A DNA stretch of 48,581 bases, taken from positions 1 through 48,581 of the forward strand of contig NZ_JADWYQ010000047.1 of NCBI RefSeq assembly GCF_022414575.1, read 5' to 3'. Below the pieces are notes generated by a model. That model was given only the letters and a program-made list of their open reading frames with translations. It did not search any database and was not told where the DNA came from. This DNA comes from Streptomyces sp. MUM 178J (GTDB lineage Bacteria; Actinomycetota; Actinomycetes; Streptomycetales; Streptomycetaceae). Position 1 is the stretch's first letter. Each line of letters starts with the position of its first letter. Below, piece after piece: positions 27,203 through 35,248 of this stretch. A program made the translations under genes and the position numbers.

Positions 27203-29526
27203 ACGCCTGGATCCAGGACCTGCGCATGGGTGTCAGGTTCGCGTTCGGCGGCGGCCGGGAGGGCTGGACGCGCACCCTGCTCACCGGCGTCGGCGTCGGT
27301 CTCGGCGTGGCGCTGCTGCTGGTCACCACGGCCATCCCCAGCGCCCTCGCCGCCCGCGACGCCCGCGCCGACGCCCGCAGCGAGCACACCGCGCCCCAGG
27401 CCGCGCAGCCGGGCCGCGACACCCTGCTGATCGGTGAGGCGGACACCCGCTTCCACGGCGCCGACGTCCACGGCAGGCTGCTCAAGCCGGAGGGCCCGGA
27501 CGCCCCCGTCCCGCCCGGCCTCACCGCCTTCCCCGGCCCCGGGGAGATGGCCGTGTCGCCCGCGCTGAAGGAACTGCTGGCCTCCTCGGAGAGCGAACTG
27601 CTGCGTGAGCGGCTGCCGTACCGGCAGATCGCGGTCATCGGCGACGAGGGGCTGATCGGCCCGGCCGAACTCGCCTACTACGCGGGCAGCGACACGCTCA
27701 AGCAGATCGGGGGCAAGGTCCCGCGGGTCACCGGCTTCGACAACTCGGCGGAGCCGGAGCCCCTGGACCCGGTGCTGACACTGCTGATCGTGTTGGTCTT
27801 CACAGCCCTGCTGACGCCCGTCGCGGTCTTTATCGCCGCCGCCGTCCGCTTCGGCGGCGAGCGTCGCGACCGCAGGCTCGCCGCGCTGCGCCTGGTCGGC
27901 GCGGACAGCCGGATGACCCGCAGGATCGCCGCGGGCGAGGCGCTCGCCGGCTCGCTGGTCGGGCTCGTCCTCGGCACAGGCTTCTTCCTGGTGGCACGCC
28001 AGGCGGCCGGCGCGGTGGATCTGTTCCGCATCAGCGTCTTCCCCGCCGACCTCAACCCCTCACCCGCCCTCGCCGCGCTGGTCGCGCTCGCCGTGCCGGC
28101 CGCCGCGGTCGCGGTGACCCTGTTCACCCTGCGCGGCGTGGTGATCGAACCGCTCGGCGTCGTACGCACCGCCAAGTCCGCCCGCCGCAGGGTCTGGTGG
28201 CGGCTGCTGCCGCCGCTCGCCGGACTGGCCCTGCTCTACCCCATGACGGGCCGCGGCAACGACGGCGGCGAGTTCAACCAGTGGCAGGTCAGCGCGGGCG
28301 TGGTGCTGCTGCTGGTCGGCGTCACCGGGCTGCTGCCCTGGCTGGTCGAGCGGGCCGTGGCCCGGCTGGGCGGCGGCCCGGTCTCCTGGCAGCTCGCGGT
28401 CCGCAGACTCCAGCTCAGCAGCGGCACGGCGGCCCGCCTGGTGAACGGCATCGCGGTCGCGGTCGCCGGGGCCATCGCCTTGCAGATGCTGTTCGCCGGG
28501 GTCGAGGGCGACTACACCAAGCAGACCGGCCAGGACCCCTCACGGGCGTCGCTGTCCGTGAGGGCCAACACCGGCGCCGGCTCACCGGAGGAGGTGGCCG
28601 CCCTCACCCGGCGGATCGGCGGCGCCGAGGGGGTGGCAGAGGTCATCCAGCTCACCACCACCGGCCTGTCCCCCGCCCCCGACAGCCTGGAGGAGACGAC
28701 TTCCCTGACCATCGGCAGCTGCGCGGCACTGCGCCAGGTGGCGCAGCTGGACTCCTGCGCCGACGGCGACGCCTTCATCCTGCGCGGCGGCTTCGACGAC
28801 ACGAACACCGACGCGGTCGCCAAGCCCGGCGGGACGCTGTACTCGGGCAATGTGTACGGCACCGAGGACGGGCCCCCGCCGGTCGCCTGGACGCTGCCCG
28901 CCTCCGCGAAGGATGCCGTCAGCCGTGAGGACCCCGACGGCACCAAGCGCAACGGCATCGCCGTCACCCCGTCCGCCGCCCCCAAGGGCCTGGGCGACGA
29001 GCAGCTCGCCACCCTCTATGTGCGGCTCGACGGCTCGGCGCCGGACGCGCTGGAGCACGTCCGCACGGCGGTGCGCCAAGCGGACCCGCTGTTGAGCCCC
29101 TTGGCGCTTCAGGCGACGAAGGAGTCGGAGCGCTTCGCCTCGATCCGCACCGGCCTGTATGTCGGGGCCGCCTGCGTCCTGCTGCTGATCGGCGCGAGTC
29201 TGCTGGTCTCCCAGCTGGAGCAGTTGCGCGAGCGCAAGAAGCTGCTGTCCGCGCTGGTGGCGTTCGGCACCCGGCGCTCCACGCTCAGCCTGTCGGTGCT
29301 GTGGCAGACGGCGGTTCCGATGGCGCTGGGCCTTGCCCTGTCCACCGCCGTCGGGCTGGCCCTGGGCGCGATGCTGCTGCGGATGGCGTACGCCCCGGTG
29401 GTGATCGACTGGGTGTCCGTCGCCTCCATGGCCGGGATCGGCATCGCCGTCGTGCTGGCGGTGACGGCGCTCAGTCTGCCGCCGCTGCTGCGCCTGATGC
29501 GGCCGGAGGGGCTTCGTACGGAGTGA
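27199..29526 (+). CDS. FtsX-like ABC transporter permease
   Basis: A 775-residue membrane protein. A first transmembrane helix at about 28-50 is followed by an outer loop of about 140 residues. Helices then follow at roughly 190-215, 247-266, 290-312, 335-350, 365-385 and 415-435. A second large outer domain comes next, and three terminal helices (about 650-765) end in the short basic tail LMRPEGLRTE. The duplicated FtsX-type domains match permeases that export lipids, peptides or antibiotics or move lipoproteins, with the ATPase driving a mechanical cycle. It starts at GTG 27199 and overlaps the ATPase stop. The last 56 nt overlap the 3' end of oxyR on the opposite strand. Its substrate is unknown, but a PadR-controlled system suggests a detoxification role. 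Confidence 0.92.
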   Translation: MNAWIQDLRMGVRFAFGGGREGWTRTLLTGVGVGLGVALLLVTTAIPSALAARDARADARSEHTAPQAAQPGRDTLLIGEADTRFHGADVHGRLLKPEGPDAPVPPGLTAFPGPGEMAVSPALKELLASSESELLRERLPYRQIAVIGDEGLIGPAELAYYAGSDTLKQIGGKVPRVTGFDNSAEPEPLDPVLTLLIVLVFTALLTPVAVFIAAAVRFGGERRDRRLAALRLVGADSRMTRRIAAGEALAGSLVGLVLGTGFFLVARQAAGAVDLFRISVFPADLNPSPALAALVALAVPAAAVAVTLFTLRGVVIEPLGVVRTAKSARRRVWWRLLPPLAGLALLYPMTGRGNDGGEFNQWQVSAGVVLLLVGVTGLLPWLVERAVARLGGGPVSWQLAVRRLQLSSGTAARLVNGIAVAVAGAIALQMLFAGVEGDYTKQTGQDPSRASLSVRANTGAGSPEEVAALTRRIGGAEGVAEVIQLTTTGLSPAPDSLEETTSLTIGSCAALRQVAQLDSCADGDAFILRGGFDDTNTDAVAKPGGTLYSGNVYGTEDGPPPVAWTLPASAKDAVSREDPDGTKRNGIAVTPSAAPKGLGDEQLATLYVRLDGSAPDALEHVRTAVRQADPLLSPLALQATKESERFASIRTGLYVGAACVLLLIGASLLVSQLEQLRERKKLLSALVAFGTRRSTLSLSVLWQTAVPMALGLALSTAVGLALGAMLLRMAYAPVVIDWVSVASMAGIGIAVVLAVTALSLPPLLRLMRPEGLRTE

Positions 29527-30463
29527 GGACGCGCACCGGGAGGGCCCTCATCGCCTCCCGCAGCGCCCCGGCGAACGCCTCGAACTCGCCCTGGCGTGCC
29601 GCGCCCGCGCGGCACGCCAGGGCGATGCGCCGTGCGGGGGCGGGCTCTGCGAAGTACCCCGTCTGCAGCCGGCCGGACCGGGCGGTCTCCACTTCGACGG
29701 CGGTGCGCGGCAGCAGCGTCACGCCGAGCCCGCCCGCGACGAGCTGCACCAGCGTGGACAGCCCGGCGGCCGTGGTGGTGACGGCCGCTCCTTCGGTGCG
29801 GCCCGCCTCCCGGCAGACGTCGAGGGCCTGGTCGCGCAGGCAGTGGCCTTCGTCGAGCAGCAGCAGGTCCAGCTCCTTGAGGGCGTCGCGCGGGATGTCG
29901 GCGCGCCCGCCCAGCCAGTGGTCCTGCCCGGTGACCAGCACGAAGTCCTCTTCGAAGAGGGGAAGTTCGGTGACGGTCGGCACACCGAGCGGCACGGCCA
30001 GCAGCAGCAGATCGAGCCGTCCGCCCGCAAGGCCGTCCAGCAGGGACGCCGTCTGCTCCTCGTGGACCTGGATGTCCAGCTCCGGATAGGCCTCGTGGAC
30101 GAGCCGCAGCACCGTGGGCAGCAGATACGGGGCGACGGTGGGGATCACTCCGAGCCGGAGGACCCCGGTGAAGGGGGCCCGTACGGCCTCGGCCTCCTCC
30201 AGCAGATCGCCGACGGCGTCGAGGACGGCCTTGGCCCGCACCGCGAGCCGCTCCCCCGCAGGGGACAGCAGCACCTTGCGCGTCGTACGCTCCAGCAGCT
30301 GGACGCCCAGCGCCTCCTCCAGCGCCGACACGGCCCCGGAGAGCGCGGGCTGGCTCATCCCGATCGCGGCGGCCGCGTCCCGGAAGTGCAGATGCTCCGC
30401 CACCGCCGCGAAGGCGCGCAGCTGTGCGAGGCTCGGCTGCTTGCCCCTGTTTGTCACCACCAC
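29471..30463 (-). CDS. oxyR: LysR-family hydrogen peroxide regulator OxyR
   Basis: A 330-residue LysR-type regulator divergent from ahpCD, the standard arrangement for actinobacterial OxyR. The N-terminal winged helix (about residues 8-66) reads LAQLRAFAAVAEHLHFRDAAAAIGMSQPALSGAVSALEEALGVQLLERT. The effector domain holds the two redox cysteines expected in OxyR, in DEGHCLRDQALDVCRE. The start is one of three consecutive GTG codons (30463, 30460, 30457); I give the first, with GGAGG about 9 nt upstream. It should activate ahpC-ahpD when peroxide forms the disulfide. The C-terminal 20 or so residues are an Ala/Pro-rich extension encoded in the overlap with the permease gene. Confidence 0.92.
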   Translation of the reverse strand: MVVTNRGKQPSLAQLRAFAAVAEHLHFRDAAAAIGMSQPALSGAVSALEEALGVQLLERTTRKVLLSPAGERLAVRAKAVLDAVGDLLEEAEAVRAPFTGVLRLGVIPTVAPYLLPTVLRLVHEAYPELDIQVHEEQTASLLDGLAGGRLDLLLLAVPLGVPTVTELPLFEEDFVLVTGQDHWLGGRADIPRDALKELDLLLLDEGHCLRDQALDVCREAGRTEGAAVTTTAAGLSTLVQLVAGGLGVTLLPRTAVEVETARSGRLQTGYFAEPAPARRIALACRAGAARQGEFEAFAGALREAMRALPVRVLTPYEAPPAASGAAAAAD

Positions 30464-30595
30464 TGATAAGCACCTCCGATCGCCATGACCGAGTCTAGCT
30501 ATTTCCGCGATCAATGCACTCTGTGCCACCATCAAGATCCGTCCAACCCCACTGGAAGACCCCAAAAGGAATCTTCCTGTATGCAAGGAGAGCGC
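30464..30595. promoter_or_regulatory. oxyR-ahpC divergent control region
   Basis: These 132 nt are the spacer between the two genes and must hold the OxyR-controlled promoters. A TAGCTA motif in an AT-rich patch (about 30494-30505) lies near where a LysR binding site would be expected. No confident -35/-10 pair or full dyad could be assigned. Confidence 0.4.
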
Positions 30596-31150
30596 GTGCT
30601 CACTGTCGGTGACCAGTTCCCCACGTTCGAGCTGACCGCCTGCGTCTCGCTGGAGAGCGGCAAGGAGTTCGAGCAGATCACCCACAAGTCCTACGAGGGC
30701 AAGTGGAAGGTCGTCTTCGCATGGCCCAAGGACTTCACCTTCGTCTGCCCGACCGAGATCGCCGCCTTCGGCAAGCTGAACGACGAGTTCGCCGACCGCG
30801 ACGCCCAGATCCTCGGCTTCTCCGGCGACTCCGAGTTCGTCCACCACGCCTGGCGCAAGGACCACGCCGACCTGCGTGACCTGCCCTTCCCGATGATGGC
30901 CGACTCCAAGCACGAGCTGATGCGCGACCTGGGCATCGAGGGCGAGGACGGCTTCGCGCAGCGCGCCGTCTTCATCGTCGACCCGAACAACGAGATCCAG
31001 TTCACCATGGTGACCGCGGGCTCCGTCGGCCGTAACCCCAAGGAGGTCCTGCGGGTCCTCGACGCCCTGCAGACCGACGAGCTGTGCCCCTGCAACTGGA
31101 GCAAGGGCGAGGACACCCTCGACGCGGTCAAGCTCCTGGCCGGTGAGTGA
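30596..31150 (+). CDS. ahpC: Alkyl hydroperoxide reductase C (peroxiredoxin)
   Basis: Typical 2-Cys peroxiredoxin of 184 residues that reduces peroxides. The peroxidatic cysteine is C51 in [10 protein letters not shown], and the resolving side has C164 and C166 in ELCPCNW, the ELCPCxW ending known from mycobacterial AhpC. GTG 30596 is chosen because AAGGAGA lies about 6 nt upstream; an in-frame ATG at 30581 overlaps that ribosome-binding site and is unlikely. ahpD follows immediately and is expected to recycle the disulfide. The operon is divergent from oxyR and should be peroxide-induced. Confidence 0.97.
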   Translation: MLTVGDQFPTFELTACVSLESGKEFEQITHKSYEGKWKVVFAWPKDFTFVCPTEIAAFGKLNDEFADRDAQILGFSGDSEFVHHAWRKDHADLRDLPFPMMADSKHELMRDLGIEGEDGFAQRAVFIVDPNNEIQFTMVTAGSVGRNPKEVLRVLDALQTDELCPCNWSKGEDTLDAVKLLAGE

Positions 31151-31152
31151 GC

Positions 31153-31686
31153 ATGGCCCTCGATGAGCTGAAGGCCGCCATACCGGACTTCGCCAAGGAC
31201 CTGAAGCTGAACCTCGGCTCGGTCATCGGCAACAGCGAGCTGCCGCAGCAGCAGCTCTGGGGCACGGTCCTGGCCTGCGCGATCGCCTCGCGCTCGCCGA
31301 AGGTGCTGCGGGAGCTGGAGCCGGAGGCCAAGGCCAACCTGAAGCCGGAGGCGTACACCGCCGCCAAGTCCGCCGCCGCGGTCATGGCGATGAACAACGT
31401 CTTCTACCGGACGCGCCATCTGCTCTCCGACCCGGAGTACGCGAACCTGCGCGCCGGTCTGCGGATGAACGTCATCGGCAACCCGGGCGTGGAGAAGGTC
31501 GACTTCGAGCTGTGGTCGCTCGCCGTCTCCGCGATCAACGGCTGCGGCCAGTGCCTGGACTCGCACGAGCAGGTGCTGCGCAAGGCGGGCGTGGACCGCG
31601 AGACGATCCAGGAGGCCGTGAAGATCGCCGCGGTGATCCAGGCGGTCGGCACGACGCTGGACGCCGAGGCGACGCTGGCCGAGTGA
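31153..31686 (+). CDS. ahpD: Alkyl hydroperoxidase D
   Basis: A 177-residue all-helical thiol reductase that regenerates AhpC with help from lipoamide-type donors. The active-site motif is [15 protein letters not shown]131, C134 and H138, with E119 nearby, matching the known AhpD proton-relay set. ATG 31153 is preferred because orthologues start [12 protein letters not shown] 31147 overlapping the ahpC stop is an alternative. The genes are nearly contiguous, so they are co-transcribed. A perfect hairpin terminator follows at 31715. Confidence 0.96.
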   Translation: MALDELKAAIPDFAKDLKLNLGSVIGNSELPQQQLWGTVLACAIASRSPKVLRELEPEAKANLKPEAYTAAKSAAAVMAMNNVFYRTRHLLSDPEYANLRAGLRMNVIGNPGVEKVDFELWSLAVSAINGCGQCLDSHEQVLRKAGVDRETIQEAVKIAAVIQAVGTTLDAEATLAE

Positions 31687-31714
31687 CACCCGCGTAGGCG
31701 CACGACGCGTACGA

Positions 31715-31751
31715 CGATGGCCCCGCCGACTTCGGGTCGGCGGGGCCATCG
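31715..31751. terminator. Bidirectional terminator after ahpD
   Basis: Perfect 16-bp arms, CGATGGCCCCGCCGAC (31715-31730) with its reverse complement at 31736-31751, around a TTCGG loop. It serves ahpCD (+) and the facing membrane protein gene (-). Confidence 0.92.
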
Positions 31752-31762
31752 CGCTGTATGAG

Positions 31763-32506
31763 CTATGCGGGGCTCTTGAGGCGGGCCATCAGCGCCTTCA
31801 TGTCCTCCACGAGAAGCGGCTCGATCTTGGAAAGATCAGTCCGCTCCTCATCCTCTCCGTAGTAGCCGGGGGTGACCGACAGGGAGAGCCTTGCCTGCCC
31901 GTCCAGCACTTCCAGGGAGCGGCTGTTGTCCGTGCTGATGATCAGGAACGCTCGTTCTCCCAACCCGTCCACCGGCTTCACCGTTCTGCTCTCCCCGTAG
32001 TACATCTCCGCACGGGTGTGCAGCGTCGCCTCGAACTCCGCCTCGGGGTCCACCCTCCTGTGCAGGTCGTAGCCGATTTCGGCGTAAGGGTCGGCCGAGA
32101 TCTCGTTGCCCTCCTCGTCCACCAGGGGTTCCTGGCCAAGGGGTTCAAGACTGAGCATGCACTTGGCCTGGTCCAGGGCTGCGTGCTCGCTGACCCAGGG
32201 GGTCGGAGCCTGCTTGACACCCAGCGCGCCGGTCAGCGCCTTCAGCTCCGCGTCCTCGCACAGGTTCTCCGTCGCCCGGTAGCCCCCGAGGTCGGGCCCG
32301 ACGCGTTCGTACGCGTACAGTCCCCCCGCCCACAGCGCGGACGCGCCCACCGCGCCGGCGAGCGCCCACGCCCACGGCGGCCTGCGGCGCACCGGCCGTT
32401 CCGCGTCCATCGTCTCGCGGTCCGCGCCGGCGGACTCCCGATGCTCGCCCGGCAGCTCGGCCTGGCCGTACCCGTCCTCGCTGACCAGCTCCGGTTCGGA
32501 TATCAC
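31763..32506 (-). CDS. Membrane-anchored protein coupled to the AI-2E-type transporter
   Basis: A 247-residue protein with an acidic N-terminal cytoplasmic part, one transmembrane segment at about 45-66 (WAWALAGAVGASALWAGGLYAYE) and an outer domain of about 180 residues. The outer domain has two cysteines (ENLCEDAELK and QAKCMLSLEP) that could form a disulfide, followed by an acidic region and a VDGLGERAFLII segment. I do not recognise the family; the layout is common in Streptomyces proteins of unknown function. GTG 32506 overlaps the transporter stop (GTGA), so the two are co-translated and may work together. A terminator lies just beyond its stop. Confidence 0.75.
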   Translation of the reverse strand: MISEPELVSEDGYGQAELPGEHRESAGADRETMDAERPVRRRPPWAWALAGAVGASALWAGGLYAYERVGPDLGGYRATENLCEDAELKALTGALGVKQAPTPWVSEHAALDQAKCMLSLEPLGQEPLVDEEGNEISADPYAEIGYDLHRRVDPEAEFEATLHTRAEMYYGESRTVKPVDGLGERAFLIISTDNSRSLEVLDGQARLSLSVTPGYYGEDEERTDLSKIEPLLVEDMKALMARLKSPA

Positions 32507-33951
32507 TTTCGCTCCCCCTCTCCTCCCTCTTCCCCCTGGTCTCTCCCGCCGGGCGCCGGCGGGGCGACCGGGGCGATCGCCAGCGCGGTCGCTCCATGCG
32601 GGGGCGGCATCGCGTGCAGCGCCTGTTCCTTGCTGTATGCCCGCAGATAGCCGACGGCCGTGTTGGCGACGGCGACCAGGGGCACGGCGACCACCGCGCC
32701 GCCGATGCCGGCGGTGAGGCCGCCCACGGCGACGGCGAGGACGACGGCGAGCGGATGGACGCGCACCGCGCGGCCGAGGATGAACGGCTGCAGCACATGG
32801 CCCTCGATCTGCTGCACGGCGAGTACCACGACCAGCACCATCAGCGCGGTGAACACGCCTTGGGTGACCAGGCCGACGACGACCGCGAGCGCTCCGGAGA
32901 TCACTGCGCCGACGAGCGGGATGAAGGCGAAGAGGAAGATGAAGACGGCGAGCGGCACCGCCATCGGGACGTCGAGGAAGTAGATGCCGAGGCCGATGAA
33001 GATGGCGTCGATCAGCGCCACGAGCACCGTGCCGCGCACATAGGCGGTCAGGGTGCGCCAGGCGCGCGGGCCCGCCCCGGCGACGCCTTCCCTGGCCTGT
33101 GCGGGCACCAGTTTCAGCGTCCAGTTCCAGATGCGCCTGCCGTCGTAGAGCAGGAAGAGCGTGGAGAACATCGCGAGCAAGATGCCGGTGAGGATCTCCA
33201 CCATCACGGTCACACCCTGGAGGCCCGCGGAGGTGATCTCCTCGGTGTTGGTGCCGATGGTCTGGCTCAGGTTCTCCGCGATGTCGTTGATCTGCTGCTC
33301 GGTGACGTGGAAAGGGCTGTCCAGCAGCCAGCGTTTGAGCTCCTCGATGCCGTCCCTGACCCGGTCGGAGAGGTTGTCGAGGTTGTCCATGACCTGCCAG
33401 ACCACAAACCAGCCGACGAGGCCCATGATGACGAAGCCGGAGATCGCGGTGACCGCGGTGGCGAGTCCGCGCGGCAGCCCCAGCTTCTTCAGCCGGGCCA
33501 CGGTGGGCTGCAGGAGGGCGGTGACCAGGAGTGCGGCGACGAAGGCGAGCACCACAAGCTGCACGGCGCTGATGACCCGCATCAGCACCCAGACCGTGCC
33601 GGCGAGGACGAGCAGCCGCCAGCCGGCCTCGGCCGCGACCCGCATGCCCCAGGGGATGGCCGCGACCGGATCGCGCCGGGCGGCGACGGCGGGCGCGTAC
33701 AAGGGCGGCGGCGGAACGCTCCCGGGGACGGCGGGCAGACCGGCCGCTCCGGCGGCTCCCGCACCCGGGGCTCCGGCGGCTCCCGCACCCGGGGCTTCGG
33801 GGGTTTCGCCGGGGGGCCCGGCGGTGGCGTCAGCCCCGGGGGCGGCCGGGAGTTCGTCGCCCGTCGCCTGCTTGCGGCGCTCTTCCAAGCGCTCCGCGGC
33901 CCGGGTCAGCCCCGCGCCCACCCGGCTGAGCCAGCCTGGCACTCTCGACAT
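32503..33951 (-). CDS. AI-2E family transporter (PerM-like)
   Basis: A 482-residue polytopic membrane protein. An Ala/Gly/Pro-rich, partly repetitive N-terminus (GAGAAGAPGAGAAGAAG, about residues 54-70) precedes about eight transmembrane helices. Diagnostic pieces are the paired helices near residues 108-145, the large loop LDNLSDRVRDGIEELKRWL, LLYDGRRIWNW, and the terminal block FAFIPLVGAVISGALAV, QQIEGHVLQPFILGRAVRVHPLAVVLAVAVGG. The family name comes from a reported quorum-signal exporter, but many members have other or unknown roles, such as ion exchange. ATG 33951 has GGAAAG upstream. It is followed, with a four-base overlap, by the gene at 31763-32506. Confidence 0.9.
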   Translation of the reverse strand: MSRVPGWLSRVGAGLTRAAERLEERRKQATGDELPAAPGADATAGPPGETPEAPGAGAAGAPGAGAAGAAGLPAVPGSVPPPPLYAPAVAARRDPVAAIPWGMRVAAEAGWRLLVLAGTVWVLMRVISAVQLVVLAFVAALLVTALLQPTVARLKKLGLPRGLATAVTAISGFVIMGLVGWFVVWQVMDNLDNLSDRVRDGIEELKRWLLDSPFHVTEQQINDIAENLSQTIGTNTEEITSAGLQGVTVMVEILTGILLAMFSTLFLLYDGRRIWNWTLKLVPAQAREGVAGAGPRAWRTLTAYVRGTVLVALIDAIFIGLGIYFLDVPMAVPLAVFIFLFAFIPLVGAVISGALAVVVGLVTQGVFTALMVLVVVLAVQQIEGHVLQPFILGRAVRVHPLAVVLAVAVGGLTAGIGGAVVAVPLVAVANTAVGYLRAYSKEQALHAMPPPHGATALAIAPVAPPAPGGRDQGEEGGEGERK

Positions 33952-34010
33952 GCTCTTTCCTCATTCCCCCGACCACTCCCCCGGGTCATCCGGACCGACC
34001 GTACACGCAC

Positions 34011-34043
34011 CGAGCCCCCCACCGGAGAACGGCGGGGGGCTCG
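34011..34043 (-). terminator. Hairpin terminator of the transglycosylase gene
   Basis: CGAGCCCCCC and GGGGGGCTCG arms, extended by CCG/CGG after one mismatch, lie 33 nt past the transglycosylase stop codon. Confidence 0.75.
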
Positions 34044-34075
34044 ATGAGGTCGGACGTCGGGTTGGCCCCGGCGGT

Positions 34076-34804
34076 CTAGTACCAGTGGTTGGCCTGCCAG
34101 AACGACCAGGCGCCGCAAGGGCTGCCGTAGCGCTCGTTCATGTAGTTGAGGCCCCACTTGATCTGGGTGGCGGGGTTGGTGCGCCAGTCGGCGCCCGCCG
34201 AGGACATCTTGGAGCCCGGGAGCGCCTGGACGAGGCCGTACGCGCCCGAGGAGGGGTTCTGCGCCGTGTAGTTCCAGCTCGACTCGCGGCTCACTATGTT
34301 GCTGAAGCACTGGAACTGGTCGCCGGGGATCATCTGGCGCGCCATCGCCTGGACCTCGGCGACCGTGTAGGAGGACTGCGTCGTGAAGCTGGAGGCGTCA
34401 CGCGTGGCGCTGCGGCTGGCGCGCTGGGCGGCGGCAGCCTCTTCCTCCTCCTTCTCCTTGCGCTCGCGTTCGGCCTGCTCCGCCGCTTCGACGGCTTCGG
34501 CCTTCTTCGCCTTGGCGGTCTCGGCGGCCTTGATGCGGGCCGCTTCCTCTGCCGACTTCTTCGCCGCGGCCTCCGCGGCGGCGGCCTGAGCCTGCGCCTG
34601 CTGCGTCAGGGACGAGACCTGCACCTGGGCCTGCTCGCCCATCGGGATGTCTGCGAGCAGAGTCGTGTCGGCCGCGGTCGCCTCGAGGTTGTCACCGTTG
34701 TTCGAGGCCGCGCTGTTACCCGACGCGACGCCCACGACGGCGCCGACGGTGGTGACCGCAGTGGCCGACGCCACCGCGAATCCCCGAACCGAGATCCGGC
34801 TCAC
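34076..34804 (-). CDS. Secreted SLT-type lytic transglycosylase with coiled coil
   Basis: A 242-residue exported protein that should cleave the glycan strands of peptidoglycan. It has a signal peptide (1 to about 35), a long Ala/Glu/Lys-rich coiled coil (about 65-128) and a C-terminal lysozyme-like SLT domain (about 150-242). The catalytic glutamate is E174 in SNIVSRESSWNY, followed by SGAYGLVQALPGSKM and TQIKWGLNYMNERYGSPCGAW. GTG 34804 is chosen because GGAAGGA lies 6 nt upstream. It resembles the Streptomyces SLT-type hydrolases involved in spore germination and growth. Its upstream region has an unusually long, structured leader and a CRP-like site, so it may be controlled both at transcription and in the mRNA. 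Confidence 0.9.
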   Translation of the reverse strand: MSRISVRGFAVASATAVTTVGAVVGVASGNSAASNNGDNLEATAADTTLLADIPMGEQAQVQVSSLTQQAQAQAAAAEAAAKKSAEEAARIKAAETAKAKKAEAVEAAEQAERERKEKEEEEAAAAQRASRSATRDASSFTTQSSYTVAEVQAMARQMIPGDQFQCFSNIVSRESSWNYTAQNPSSGAYGLVQALPGSKMSSAGADWRTNPATQIKWGLNYMNERYGSPCGAWSFWQANHWY

Positions 34805-35047
34805 ACGGTTTCCTTCCAGCATCGCCCACATGAGTGACCTCGCGGGCGCAATCGTGCCCCTGGCACTGGCCTCCCCTTGCTTGGGTCACGGGAGGCACGG
34901 GCCCGGCGGGCAACTCCCGCATGGGAGTGTGCCGCATGGTACTCGCGGGCGGCATGCAACGGAACGGGTTCTTGAGTTGTGTGGTGCCGTACACCTCTGA
35001 GGGTGTGGGTGTGTCGCATGCGGGGCCTGACGGAAGCAAGACTCTGC
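34805..35047 (-). promoter_or_regulatory. Long structured 5' leader of the transglycosylase mRNA (candidate cis-regulatory RNA)
   Basis: From the predicted start near 35047 there are about 243 nt of leader with no gene. It contains the hairpin ACTCCC/GGGAGT (34912-34927), the hairpin CCTCCC (34870-34875) / GGGAGG (34890-34895), and GGTCAC at 34884-34889 inside that hairpin's loop. GGTCAC can instead pair with GTGACC at 34834-34839 near the ribosome-binding site. Two mutually exclusive pairings close to the start codon are what a switch would need. The pattern does not fit the ydaO (c-di-AMP) consensus by eye. Confidence 0.4.
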
Positions 35048-35053
35048 CGGAAG

Positions 35054-35097
35054 CAGATACCGCAAGGCAATTCTTCGTTGCGTGTGAAAGCTCACAC
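35054..35097 (-). promoter_or_regulatory. Transglycosylase promoter with CRP-like site
   Basis: On the minus strand a -10-like TATCTG occupies 35059-35054. The dyad GTGTGA / TCACAC (35082-35087 and 35092-35097) contains GTG-N6-CAC, the Streptomyces CRP consensus as I recall it. Its centre lies about 42 nt upstream of the predicted start, the position of a class II CRP activator site. Confidence 0.45.
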
Positions 35098-35138
35098 CCC
35101 GTTTACAGCTGGGGTTTTGCGGAAACGCCGGACAGCTC

Positions 35139-35180
35139 AACGCCGCCCGGCTACGCTTTCGCGCTCTACCGGGCGGCGTT
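35139..35180 (-). terminator. Hairpin terminator of phoH
   Basis: Perfect 12-bp arms AACGCCGCCCGG and CCGGGCGGCGTT with an 18-nt loop, about 70 nt beyond the phoH stop codon and upstream of the transglycosylase promoter. Confidence 0.78.
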
Positions 35181-35248
35181 GGCGATGACTTCAACTATTG
35201 CGCCCCGTACGCCCCTTTCAAGCCCTATGGGACCCTGGGCCGGATCTG

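Noticed and set aside
34805..35060. ydaO (c-di-AMP) riboswitch upstream of the transglycosylase
   Set aside because: The conserved GGGGUGAAUC-type and CCGUCAGCUAACC-type segments are not visible on the minus strand, so I report only an unassigned structured leader.
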